Source: NORP240 sp038134485 (GTDB lineage: Bacteria > Pseudomonadota > Gammaproteobacteria > Pseudomonadales > Pseudohongiellaceae). From it: 64,000 nt of DNA. The position numbers and the translations under genes are program-made. The DNA is taken from assembly GCA_038134485.1 (NCBI GenBank), contig JAYPVG010000002.1:1-64000 (forward strand). The letters are read 5' to 3'. This document shows positions 15,959-24,603 of the stretch, piece by piece (within the stretch, counting starts at the first letter, position 1; every line of letters begins with the position of its first letter). The notes beneath the pieces were generated by a model that was given only the letters and a program-made list of their open reading frames with translations, was not told the DNA's origin and made no database searches.

Positions 15959-17442
15959 TAATCGAAATCCTGCTCCGTGAAATTGCTAGAATATTTTACT
16001 TTTCCGTTTATATCTCGAACTAATTCCTCGACTATTTTTATCAAATAAGGAATCTTATACGAAGCCAACTCTTGGCGGCACACTGACATAAGCTTCTCGG
16101 AGGTTACATCCAATGAGTTCGATTCCACGACTAGTACAATTGCTGATTGGCCCATGCGCTTACGTTCAAAAGCTACGGCCTCTTTGACGCCGGACTGTTT
16201 TAACATTAGATTTCGAATTTCTTCTCTATCAACTTTATAGCCACCTATATTTATTAGATCATCTCGGCCAACTAAATTAAGGTTTCCATGGGAATCTACA
16301 AACCCTTTGTCGCCGGGAAAGTATAGTTCTTCGCCGTTGGATAGTTGNNNNNNNNNNTAGGAAAAATTGCAGGGACTCTTGATACCAAATCTGCCTATCT
16401 TCCCAGGTATTGTTGATTAGCCTTTTTCGTCAATTATTTCAACCTGAACACCATCAAATGGCAAACCAACGCACCCCTCTATAAAAGGATCGACTCCATT
16501 TGTCATTGAGACGCTTAAGGTCTCCGACGATCCATAAAGGACATGGATATTGGTCGAGAATCTCTCTGAAAAGCGCCTATATACCTCAATGGTTAGTAGC
16601 CCTGTCGCGCAAATACACCATTTAAGATTATTGAAGGCAGAAGACTGATTATACTTTAAATGGCAGCGTGATAGCATATCCAGCATTGAGGGCGTCGCGA
16701 AAAAAATACTTGCCTTTCGATCCATAGCCAGTTCGATAACTTTAGACGGCAGGAACTTGGATAAAAGAACAACCTCTCCTCCTGCGCACATTGCAGAGAA
16801 AAAGCATAATCCACCAAACGCATGATAAAACGGTGTGACTCCAATAAATTTCTCGAATTGTGTTGGGCGAATTCTATTTAGAAGATGGGTGTAATCTTCT
16901 CTCAATTGCTCCTCTGTACAGAGAATGTGTTTTGAATGACCAGTTGTGCCGGAGGAAAAACGGTGCAGAAGTATATTAGGCGGAAACCCTGAAGGCTTGA
17001 GAATCGTGCCAGCTCTTAACCAAAGAGCAGTATTTTTAGTTGAGAGCATCAACTTCCAATTCTGCTTTGCGATTGAATTATGATCCTTTGGAAGCGCGAC
17101 CAAGGAAACCCCTCCATTTTCCATCAAACGAGAGGCCTCCGAATTTGGCAAGGTAGGGTCCATTGGTACGGCCACGGCTCCAATCTTCAAGATTGCGAGT
17201 AGCCAGATAGCGAAATCGATAGAATTGGGGAAAGCTATAGCAATCTGAGTGCTCGGGCCAATTCCTAATTCGTCAAGAAGGATCGCAAGTGCCTGCACTT
17301 GTTCCGCGAGTTCCGCGTAAGTTAATTTCCTGTTAGTAGTTGTTAATGCTAGCCGAGCGCCATCGCGGTCGGCCCAGTAATCTACTAAAGATCGCGGATT
17401 AATTGATATCGGAGCGAAATTATTATGTAAGTTGCGAGTCAA
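15958..17442 (-). CDS. AMP-dependent acyl/aryl-CoA-type ligase, interrupted by an in-frame stop and an assembly gap
   Basis: An adenylating enzyme of the ANL superfamily. The first 341 codons (17442-16420) carry RFSSGTTGHSKHI (P-loop A3), TPFYHAFGGLCFF, and YGSSETLSVSMTNG (A5). An in-frame TAA at 16417-16419 follows EIIDEKG, but the same frame then continues with family-like sequence (STIPGKIGRFGIKSP) to ten Ns at 16348-16357. Beyond the gap, in the same frame, come GDKGFVD, GRDDLINIGGYKVDREEI (A7/A8) and DINGKVKYSS with the A10 catalytic Lys, to a stop at 15958. The gene is either intact with an assembly error or carries one nonsense mutation. The TTG start lies inside the ACP gene (20-base overlap). 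It probably loads an acid onto that ACP. Confidence 0.78.
16348..16357. other. assembly gap (ten Ns)
   Basis: Ten N characters inside the AMP-ligase gene. The true gap length is probably unknown; ten may be a placeholder. The reading frames on either side agree at the stated length. Confidence 0.99.
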
Positions 17443-17674
17443 TGTATGCTACTAAACTATTAAAATTAGCAAATATTTCATCCAAATTTTCTGCTTCGAA
17501 ACTAAACTTAAATTCGTTTTCGAGAGAGACTATTAAATTCACCATCGTCAATGAATCTAGGCTAATTTGCTCTCTGAGGTCTCCACCTTGTGCAATTTCC
17601 CTAAGCTTCGAGTGGGGTTCCACTAAATTTTCCAATAACTTTAAACACCTTGTCGCCGTGTCATTACTCATCAT
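17423..17674 (-). CDS. acyl carrier protein
   Basis: 83 residues, acidic and helical, with DSLTMVNLIVSLENEFKFSF (about 39-58). This contains the DSL motif whose Ser receives 4'-phosphopantetheine. GAGG 5 bases before the double ATG (17674/17671) supports the start. It opens the minus-strand operon: ACP, AMP-ligase (overlapping by 20 bases), acyltransferase, flavoenzyme, small ORF and two methyltransferases. The likely role is to hold the activated acid while the flavoenzyme acts on it. No ketosynthase is present, so chain extension is not expected. The low-GC codon use matches the rest of the island. Confidence 0.88.
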   Translation of the reverse strand: MMSNDTATRCLKLLENLVEPHSKLREIAQGGDLREQISLDSLTMVNLIVSLENEFKFSFEAENLDEIFANFNSLVAYIDSQLT

Positions 17675-18067
17675 TACGCCTCAAAATTGTACAGCCTGAA
17701 TATAATAGAAATTTTCGGGGAAGTAATTGAATTCGAGACATAATCACCTGCCTAAACTTCACCCTTAATCCTGGGGTTTCGTAAACAGATTACATCAAGA
17801 TTTTAACATCTTTCTAACTCACTTAGTAATAATGCAATTCGGAAATATGGCGTCTCTCCCTAGATTGGGTTCGTGGATTTTTAGGTCGCGAGGGGTGAAT
17901 ACCGCGATACTGGCTATACTATAGGGTCGACGCAAGTCTAACCGATAGTTAATAAAGAAGAGGTCACGGAGCTAGTCCTAAAAGTAATTAATTGGCGCGA
18001 GTTTTTCCTCTAACATTAAGCAGAAATCCTGCCTCGGTCTGATCTAGCAAAGCTTCTGACCATACGT
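17675..18067. other. non-coding right border of the AT-rich island
   Basis: About 390 bases between the ACP start and the tspO stop. The left part must contain the promoter for the ACP-led operon; TATTAT/TATATT stretches lie around 17695-17705 on the minus strand, but no clear -35 was found. GC rises toward the right. I see no tRNA, direct repeat or integrase remnant that would define an attachment site. Confidence 0.5.
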
Positions 18068-18565
18068 TTAACCCAGTAGCTCCGGGTTCAGTTGCCAGCA
18101 GTTCCAGGCCAGGGCGGCGGCAAATGTGACCCAAAACAGGTAGGGGACCAGCAACAGAGCAGCGGTTTTGCTTATCCTCGAGAAAGTCATCAGGGTAGCC
18201 ACTATCAGCAACCACAGGAAGATTATTTCAATGAATGCCAGCAGACCATTCTGCCAGGCGAAGAATAGCCAGGACCACAGGGTGTTCAGGGCCAGTTGCA
18301 CCAGGTACAGCAGCAGCGCGAGCCGGGCCGCGTCGAAACCGGCCACGCGCCAAACCAGCCACGATGCCAGGCCCATCATCAGATAAAGAAGGGTCCATAC
18401 CGGGCCAAAAAGCCATGCCGGAGGAGCCCATTCAGGCAACACCAGCTGGCTATAGAAATCAGGCGCATTGACTGATCCGAGACCACCGAGGGCTGCCGCG
18501 ACAAAGGCGAGTGCAAGCCAGCCGATCAGGCCGCGAAGTCGGACACTGGAAGACATGATTGACAT
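18068..18565 (-). CDS. tspO: TspO/MBR family membrane protein
   Basis: 165 residues from the ATG at 18565 (162 from 18556), the normal size for TspO, the tryptophan-rich sensory protein and bacterial homologue of the mitochondrial benzodiazepine receptor. Five membrane helices are visible. Family motifs are PEWAPPAWLFGPVWTLLYLMMGLASWLVW (about 41-69) and LNTLWSWLFFAWQNGLLAFIEI (about 90-111). These hold the aromatic-rich porphyrin-binding surface. TspO binds tetrapyrroles and tunes porphyrin or stress responses in the membrane. Composition is back to the genome norm, so this gene marks the right side of the island. Confidence 0.93.
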   Translation of the reverse strand: MSIMSSSVRLRGLIGWLALAFVAAALGGLGSVNAPDFYSQLVLPEWAPPAWLFGPVWTLLYLMMGLASWLVWRVAGFDAARLALLLYLVQLALNTLWSWLFFAWQNGLLAFIEIIFLWLLIVATLMTFSRISKTAALLLVPYLFWVTFAAALAWNCWQLNPELLG

Positions 18566-18774
18566 GCGATCAAAGATAGCACAACCGGCAATTGAACCCA
18601 CGTGTGGAGTGCTAATCCACACCAATAGATTTTCTGTCAGCGGGGGCTGCCTGAGGTTGGACCGGCAAAGATCGCCACTCCTTCTCCAGCATGGACAATC
18701 GCTGGCGGTAATTTTATGCTCGAGTGCCATGATAACAACACAAACTTAATCAATAGACGGCAAGGCGGACTCCA

Positions 18775-21201
18775 ATGAAGCACAGATTTCCTGCGATCAG
18801 GGTTTATTCGATACTGTTACTTTCTCTTTTGAGCACACCGGCTTTTCCCCAGGGCAGTCAAATACTGCAGGTGGAAGGTCTGGATCAGCCGGTAGAGATT
18901 CTGAAAGACAAATGGGGTATATCGCATATCTACGCTGAAACGGAGCACGATCTCTTTTTTGCTCAGGGATACAGTGCCGCGCGGGACCGGCTGTTCCAGT
19001 TCGAAATCTGGCGCGCTCAGGCAACTGGCACAACCGCTGAAATACTTGGCGCTCGGGCTGTAGATCGTGACCATGGAACCCGGCTATTCAAGTTCCGGGG
19101 CAACATGGGTCAAGAACTGAGCCACTACCACCCCCGCGGCGTCGATATTGTGGGTGCATTCGTGCACGGAGTGAATGCGTATATCGATGAAATCATGCAG
19201 CATCCCGAGGATCTGCCGCTGCCTTTCAGGATTCTCGATATTGAACCGAAGCACTGGAGCGAAGAAGTTGTTATCTCAAGGCATCAGGGGTTGCTGGGTA
19301 ATATTGGGCTTGAACTGAATACCGCTCGTGCCGTCTGTCTGCTCGGAGTCGATGAGGTCAAGGAACTGTCGTATTTCCACCCTCATGATCCGAAACTGGA
19401 TCTGGACCCCGAGGTCGATTGTGCTTCGCTGCTGGAGAATGACATCCTCTATCTCTACAACGCCTATCGCGGTTCACTCCGATTCGAGCCGCAGGATGTC
19501 GTGGCGGCCTATCGAGGCGATCAATCCAGCTTCGAGCAGCTGGCAGCAGTGCTGGATCAGGAGCAGCGCGACCTGAACAAGCGCTCCATCGATGATATAG
19601 GCAGCAATAACTGGGTGGTCAGCGGCGACCTGACCCAGGATGGCTGGCCCATGATGATCAACGATCCCCATCGCGCCCAGGCAGTGCCCTCGCTGAGGTA
19701 TTGGGCCCACCTGGTAGGTCCAGGGTGGAATGTCATTGGCGGCGGTGAGCCGGAAATACCCGGGATTTCCATCGGCCACAATGAACACGGCGCATGGGGC
19801 CTTACCATTTTCAATACCGATGGCGAGGACCTTTACGTCTACGAGACCAACCCGGACGACCCGGATCAGTACCGTTTCATGGGACGTTGGGAAGACATGC
19901 AGATCATTGAGGAGACGATCAATGTCAAGGACAGCTCTCCCGTTACGGTGACATTGCGCTATACACGGCATGGCCCGGTTACTTTTCACGATGCGGAGAA
20001 AAACCTTGCTTACGCAGTCAGGCCGGCCTGGATGGAGCCTGGCGGGGCACCTTACCTTGCGTCCTTGCGTATGAATCAGGCGACCAACTGGGAGGAGTTT
20101 CGTGAGGCTTCGAATTACAGCAACATTCCCGGGGAAAACATGATCTGGGCGGATAGAGACGGCAACATCGGCTGGCAGGCGGTCGGCATCGCGCCGATTC
20201 GGCGCAACTTTTCCGGCATGGTGCCTGTGCCAGGGGATGGTCGCTATGAGTGGGACGGATACCTACCGATTAAAGCCAAGCCCAATGAATATAATCCGGA
20301 GCGCGGTTTCATTGAAACATCCAACAGCAATTACACGCCGCCCGACTACCCTTACCTCGACGCCATTGGTTTTACCTGGACTGACCCGTATCGATGGGCG
20401 AGGGGTAGCGAGGTACTGGGATCAGGCCGCAAATTCAACATGATGGACATGATTCAGTTGCAACATGATTACCTGTCGATCCCGGCAAGAACCCTGGTGC
20501 CCATGCTGAAGGATCTGGAAGCTCAAGACTCCAGGGTAGAGCAGGCTCGCCAGCGCTTGCTGAGCTGGGACTTCGTGCTAGACAAAAATTCCGTGGAAGC
20601 TGGCATTTATGTGGCGTTCGAGCGTCGGTTGCTGGACAACATCGAGTTGCTCAAAATTCCCGAGCGGGCCCAAGACCACCTTACTATTGGCATGAAACGC
20701 ATGATCGATCTGCTGCTCGCTCCAGATGGCGATTTTGGCGATGACCCCATCGCCGGCCGCGACGGGTTTCTGCTGCAGGCCCTGGCGGAGGGCATCGGCG
20801 ACCTGCGGGAAAAACTGGGTAGCAACGAAGACAACTGGGTGTACGGACAGGCCGACTACAAGCATGTCCTGATCAGGCATCCACTGGCTACGGCGGTGGA
20901 TGCCGAGACCCGCGATCGGCTCAATGTCGGTCCGTTGCCCCGCGGTGGAAATGGCTTCACCCTTGGCAATACCGGCGGTGGTGATAATCAGACGTCCGGG
21001 GCATCGTTCCGAATCTTTGTAGACACCAGAGACTGGGATAATACCCTGGGCATGAATACGCCGGGGCAGGTGGGTGACCCGGATCATCCGCTGTATGACA
21101 ACTTGTTTGAGCTGTGGGCAAACGACAAGGTGTTTCCGGCATTTTACAGTCGGGATAAGATCGAAACCGTGTTATTTGAAACCCTTGAACTGCGGCCCTA
21201 G
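18775..21201 (+). CDS. penicillin acylase family (Ntn-hydrolase) exported amidase
   Basis: 808 residues with a signal peptide (KHRFPAIRVYSILLLSLLSTPAFPQG, 2-26). The alpha part carries HDLFFAQGYSAARDRLFQFE. The autoprocessing site is at Ser277 (DDIGSNNWVVSG), which should become the N-terminal nucleophile of the beta chain. GHNEHGAWGLTIFNTDGEDLYVY and GGNGFTLGNTGGGDNQTSGASFR are family-typical beta-chain segments, the latter near the C-terminus. The mature enzyme would be a periplasmic heterodimer that hydrolyses amide bonds. In Gram-negatives such enzymes include acyl-homoserine-lactone acylases (PvdQ, QuiP type) and penicillin or cephalosporin acylases; the substrate here cannot be told. 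AAGGCGGA just upstream supports the ATG. It has no co-directional partner. Confidence 0.92.
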   Translation: MKHRFPAIRVYSILLLSLLSTPAFPQGSQILQVEGLDQPVEILKDKWGISHIYAETEHDLFFAQGYSAARDRLFQFEIWRAQATGTTAEILGARAVDRDHGTRLFKFRGNMGQELSHYHPRGVDIVGAFVHGVNAYIDEIMQHPEDLPLPFRILDIEPKHWSEEVVISRHQGLLGNIGLELNTARAVCLLGVDEVKELSYFHPHDPKLDLDPEVDCASLLENDILYLYNAYRGSLRFEPQDVVAAYRGDQSSFEQLAAVLDQEQRDLNKRSIDDIGSNNWVVSGDLTQDGWPMMINDPHRAQAVPSLRYWAHLVGPGWNVIGGGEPEIPGISIGHNEHGAWGLTIFNTDGEDLYVYETNPDDPDQYRFMGRWEDMQIIEETINVKDSSPVTVTLRYTRHGPVTFHDAEKNLAYAVRPAWMEPGGAPYLASLRMNQATNWEEFREASNYSNIPGENMIWADRDGNIGWQAVGIAPIRRNFSGMVPVPGDGRYEWDGYLPIKAKPNEYNPERGFIETSNSNYTPPDYPYLDAIGFTWTDPYRWARGSEVLGSGRKFNMMDMIQLQHDYLSIPARTLVPMLKDLEAQDSRVEQARQRLLSWDFVLDKNSVEAGIYVAFERRLLDNIELLKIPERAQDHLTIGMKRMIDLLLAPDGDFGDDPIAGRDGFLLQALAEGIGDLREKLGSNEDNWVYGQADYKHVLIRHPLATAVDAETRDRLNVGPLPRGGNGFTLGNTGGGDNQTSGASFRIFVDTRDWDNTLGMNTPGQVGDPDHPLYDNLFELWANDKVFPAFYSRDKIETVLFETLELRP

Positions 21202-21312
21202 ACAGGTGCTGAATTTGCTGACGACCTCAGTTACATGATCTGTTGTAGAGGTTTGTATTCGGGCTACGAAGTGTTCAGTCTGAAGCGGCGGCTGTCGGAG
21301 AGATAAGCAAAA

Positions 21313-21705
21313 TTACCTTGCGATCTCAGCCAGAGCGTCGAGCGCGTCCAGCGCTCGTTCTGCAGGCACCAGAATGTAGTCGTGATGATAGGCGGCAATT
21401 ACATTGGCGCTGATGCCTCTCTTGGCCAGCGCAGCGGCGACCGTGGCGGTGAGTCCGACGGCTTCCAGGCTTGAATGCACCCTCAGGCTTATAAGCCTGA
21501 AAGTACCATCGAATGCTATGGCGGCTCGTTCGGCAGTCTCTCGGGAAATTACCAGTGAAACCCCTTCTTTTTCACAAAACGTAGCCAGTGGCTGTAGCTG
21601 TTCCAAGTTTGGGTGCGGTGGCAGGCTGCAGAAAACATATTCAGTGCCCGAGAGATCCGGTGAGAGAGATTTGAGCAGGGTATCCAGTTCCACAATGCCG
21701 CTCAT
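21313..21705 (-). CDS. ACT-domain protein (ACT_7 type)
   Basis: 130 residues. The N-terminal half has LSGTEYVFCSLPPHP and SLVISRETAERAAIAFDGTFRLISLRVHSSLEAVGLTATVAAALAKRGISANVIAAYHHDYILVP, the pattern of the tandem ACT_7-type small proteins. ACT domains bind amino acids or other small ligands and act as regulatory modules; what this one controls is unknown. It is transcribed alone, convergent with the acylase gene, which ends 111 bases away. Confidence 0.85.
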   Translation of the reverse strand: MSGIVELDTLLKSLSPDLSGTEYVFCSLPPHPNLEQLQPLATFCEKEGVSLVISRETAERAAIAFDGTFRLISLRVHSSLEAVGLTATVAAALAKRGISANVIAAYHHDYILVPAERALDALDALAEIAR

Positions 21706-21759
21706 AGAATGCTCCCATGCCGACTCAGTCTGAAAACGGAATAATTGCAGTGATGATCA

Positions 21760-22017
21760 TCAGCGCCTTTGCTTCAGGCGGTTGCCGGGCTGGATTTTTT
21801 TGCGCCGCCTCCGGTCGGAAATTTCGGACATGACCAGGGCGACGACAACCACAGCAATGACCAGAAATGCTACCGTTCCAATATTGGTATCGCCAAAACT
21901 CTGAAATAACGCGACTATGCTTTGCCAGAGAGTGCCGAAAAGCGAGGTTTGATCTTCGATATCAAGCTCCTTGACCGGATTGATAAGATTCCAGGCGTGT
22001 TCATCAAACGCTGGTAC
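21760..22017 (-). pseudogene. small membrane-protein-like frame without a standard start codon
   Basis: The minus strand is open for 85 codons, with a plausible protein: a polar N-terminus (VKELDIEDQTSLFGTLWQS), one membrane segment (GTVAFLVIAVVVVALVM) and a strongly basic tail (SDRRRRKKIQPGNRLKQRR). This looks like a real single-pass protein, yet no ATG, GTG or TTG is in frame after the stop at 22018-22020. It is either a gene that lost its start, one read from a rare start, or a chance frame. The 330 bases here are otherwise empty. Confidence 0.35.
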
Positions 22018-22190
22018 CTAACTATAGCATTACCTGGTGGCGTATCTCTAACCCACCCTGAAGGAAGGCCGCTCTGGTTCGGCTTTCAGGCCGTTACCGG
22101 TCATGAATTGGCTCATGCTCTATCGGAATTTATCGGCCTATTGGTGTTGTGGTAATGTGTGTCTCCACCTTGAACAGGATCCCGGGTGCA

Positions 22191-22712
22191 ATGTTCGCAA
22201 GCATAATCGAAAGGGTAACCAGGCAGCTGGACAGTGCTACCGAGCGAGTCGGAAGAAGCATTGCCTGGTTGGCAGCAGCGCTGGTGATGGTAACTGGAGT
22301 GATCGTGCTGCTGCGTTATGCTTTTAATACCGGATCCATCGCATTGCAGGAATCTCTCATCTACATAAACGCACTTCTCTTTACTCTGGGGTCAGCCTAT
22401 ACACTCAGGCGGGACGGGCATGTGCGTGTAGATATCTTTTATAACCGCATGAAAAAGCGCAATCGCGCCCTCGTTGATCTTGGCGGTACCCTGTTTCTTT
22501 TGTTGCCGCTTTGCGGTTTCATCCTGTGGACTAGTTGGGACTATGTCGCCCTGTCCTGGCAGATACGCGAGCGGTCAGCGGAAACCAGCGGGCTGCCCTT
22601 TGTATATCTGTTGAAGACCACGATTTTGCTCCTGGCCGCTGCTTTACTGGTGCAGGGAGTGGCGGAAATCGGTCGGGCATTGGTTAATTTCACTGGCGCC
22701 AGACGACTGTGA
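22191..22712 (+). CDS. TRAP transporter small permease subunit (DctQ type)
   Basis: About 173 residues from the ATG at 22191 (AGGAT upstream); an earlier ATG at 22149 is less likely. Four membrane segments are visible. The family signature is LLRYAFNTGSIALQESLIYINALLFTLGSAYTLRRDGHVRVDIFY, with the conserved QE and HVRVD. DctQ pairs with the large DctM permease to form a Na+-coupled importer for organic acids. The stop overlaps the DctM start as GTGA, so the subunits are coupled. The binding protein is on the opposite strand at 24604-25713. Confidence 0.92.
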   Translation: MFASIIERVTRQLDSATERVGRSIAWLAAALVMVTGVIVLLRYAFNTGSIALQESLIYINALLFTLGSAYTLRRDGHVRVDIFYNRMKKRNRALVDLGGTLFLLLPLCGFILWTSWDYVALSWQIRERSAETSGLPFVYLLKTTILLLAAALLVQGVAEIGRALVNFTGARRL

Positions 22713-24094
22713 ACGACGTCCTTTCCCTGCTGTTCTTTGTAGTTATCTGTCTGGCGCTGATGTTGGGCTATCCGGTTGCCTTCACCCTTGGCGGAGCTTC
22801 ACTGCTGTTTGCTGCGCTTGGGAGCTTCGCTGGCGTTTTTGATACCGCCTTCATAGAGATCATCCCCAACCGGATTTACGGCATCATTATTAACCAGAAC
22901 CTGCTGGCGGTGCCCTTGTTCGTGTTCATGGGGGTGATGCTGGAGAAATCTCGACTGGCCGAAGAGTTGCTGAGCAACATGGCCCGGGTGTTCGGACGAT
23001 TACCCGGGGGCCTCGGGGTTTCGGTGGTAATTGTCGGAATGCTGCTGGCTGCCAGCACCGGCATAGTTGGTGCAACCGTAGTCACCATGGGGATACTTTC
23101 CCTGCCGACCATGCTGAAGAGCGGCTACAAGCCTTCATATGCCTGTGGAACTTTGTGCGCCACCGGAACTCTTGGGCAAATAATTCCGCCGTCAATCTGC
23201 CTGGTATTGCTCGGCGAGGTGCTCTCAAGTGCCTATCAACAATCACAATTGAGCAGCGGGATCTTTGCACCAGATGTGGTAACCATAGGCGATCTCTTCG
23301 CCGGCGCGATTTTTCCCGGTCTACTATTGGTTTTTCTTTATGGTATTTACGTCGTAGTCGCCGCTGTACTCAGGCCGGAAATTGCGCCAGTCCCGCGTCC
23401 AGCGGACGATCTCGGGCCGGCAAACACATCAGAGCTCCTGGTTCTTTTACTAAAAGGCATGCTACCTCCGGTATTGCTTATCGTGGCCGTTCTCGGCTCA
23501 ATTCTTGGCGGTATTGCCACGCCAACAGAAGCGGCCAGTGTCGGCGCCATCGGTGCCACGCTGCTGGCCTCGATCAAGAGACAGTTAGGGGTCGAGGTGG
23601 TGCATGACGTCTCAGTGGAAACCATGCGCATAACGTCGATGGTCTATCTGATCCTCATAGGCGCAACGATTTTTTCCTCGGTGTTTCGGGGATTTGGGGG
23701 CGACATCTTGATAGAGGACTTTCTCGGCAATTTGCCGGGGGGTGTCGTGGCTGCCATGCTGCTGGTTATGGGCGTGGTTTTTCTACTGGGGTTTATTCTG
23801 GATTTTATCGAAATCACATTCATGGTCGTGCCGCTGGTCGCGCCGGTGCTACTGTCCTTGGGGCTGGATCCGGTGTGGCTCGGGATTATGCTGGCGATCA
23901 ATTTGCAGACATCATTTCTGACGCCGCCTTTTGGATTTTCTCTATTTTACCTGCGCAGCGTTGCGCCTCCGGAAGTCGAGACCGCTGATATTTATCGAGG
24001 AGTAATCCCGTTCATAGTTATCCAGCTTGTTGCCTTGTTGCTATTAGCCATCTGGCCCGGACTGGCAACCTGGCTACCTGAAATGCTCGGCTAG
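22709..24094 (+). CDS. TRAP transporter large permease subunit (DctM type)
   Basis: 461 residues, about 12 membrane segments, GTG start overlapping the small-permease stop. Family landmarks are LGYPVAFTLGGASLLFA, VPLFVFMGVMLEKSRLAEELL, LLAASTGIVGATVVTMGILSLP, TGTLGQIIPPSICLVLLGEV, GGIATPTEAASVGAIGATLL and LQTSFLTPPFGFSLFYLRSVAPP. The last is characteristic of the subfamily that takes up mannitol, chloroaromatic or 2-oxo-acid substrates together with DctP-type proteins. It drives substrate entry through the inner membrane using the sodium gradient (family knowledge). Actual substrate unknown. Confidence 0.95.
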   Translation: MNDVLSLLFFVVICLALMLGYPVAFTLGGASLLFAALGSFAGVFDTAFIEIIPNRIYGIIINQNLLAVPLFVFMGVMLEKSRLAEELLSNMARVFGRLPGGLGVSVVIVGMLLAASTGIVGATVVTMGILSLPTMLKSGYKPSYACGTLCATGTLGQIIPPSICLVLLGEVLSSAYQQSQLSSGIFAPDVVTIGDLFAGAIFPGLLLVFLYGIYVVVAAVLRPEIAPVPRPADDLGPANTSELLVLLLKGMLPPVLLIVAVLGSILGGIATPTEAASVGAIGATLLASIKRQLGVEVVHDVSVETMRITSMVYLILIGATIFSSVFRGFGGDILIEDFLGNLPGGVVAAMLLVMGVVFLLGFILDFIEITFMVVPLVAPVLLSLGLDPVWLGIMLAINLQTSFLTPPFGFSLFYLRSVAPPEVETADIYRGVIPFIVIQLVALLLLAIWPGLATWLPEMLG

Positions 24095-24164
24095 TTGCTA
24101 CACTACAACAGTCAAGTCGCAAACGACTTGGTTGCGCACAAGCAAAATCATTGAGGTAAACGAC

Positions 24165-24566
24165 ATGGCATATATCGACGGATTTCTTACCCCCGTGCCG
24201 ACAGCTAACAAAGAGCGGTACATAGAGCTTGCAACGGTGAGTGCAGACGTATTCAAAGAGCATGGCGCTTTACAGCTGGTCGAATGTTGGGGAGACGAGG
24301 TAAGTGAGGGAAAACTGACGTCAATGCCACAGGCAGTAAATCTTGAGGATACGGAGACCGTCGTTTTTTCGTGGATCGTGTGGCCTTCGCGTGAAACTCG
24401 TGATGCGGCGATGCCCAGGATAATGGCAGACCCCAGGCTACAGGCTTTCGAATCAGCTATTCCCTTCGATGGCAAGCGAATGATTTTTGGCAGCTTCATA
24501 CCTGTGGTAGGTGACGCCTGGTCGGAGCATCCTGAGGCGTTGAAGCCAGCAGATCTCGCCAATTAG
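24165..24566 (+). CDS. DUF1428 (YbaA-like) protein
   Basis: 133 residues from the ATG at 24165 (GAGG at about 24153); an upstream extension to 24132 is not needed. MAYIDGFLTPVPTANKERYIE, KEHGALQLVECWGDEV and AMPFDGKRMIFGSF-like PFDGKRMIFGSFIPVV are the hallmarks of DUF1428, a small dimeric alpha/beta-barrel protein of unknown role. It sits 70 bases after the TRAP permease gene and may share its transcript. It faces the TRAP binding-protein gene, whose stop is 37 bases away. Confidence 0.9.
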   Translation: MAYIDGFLTPVPTANKERYIELATVSADVFKEHGALQLVECWGDEVSEGKLTSMPQAVNLEDTETVVFSWIVWPSRETRDAAMPRIMADPRLQAFESAIPFDGKRMIFGSFIPVVGDAWSEHPEALKPADLAN

Positions 24567-24603
24567 TAAAGTTATATGTTTACATATAGGGCTTTAAAGC
24601 TAT

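Noticed and set aside
17675..18067. tRNA or direct-repeat attachment site for the island
   Set aside because: I found no tRNA-like cloverleaf, integrase or repeat pairing the left and right borders by eye.
21922..22155. Plus-strand frame before the TRAP small permease
   Set aside because: No family features or ribosome-binding site; it overlaps the opposite-strand membrane-like frame. Treated as chance.
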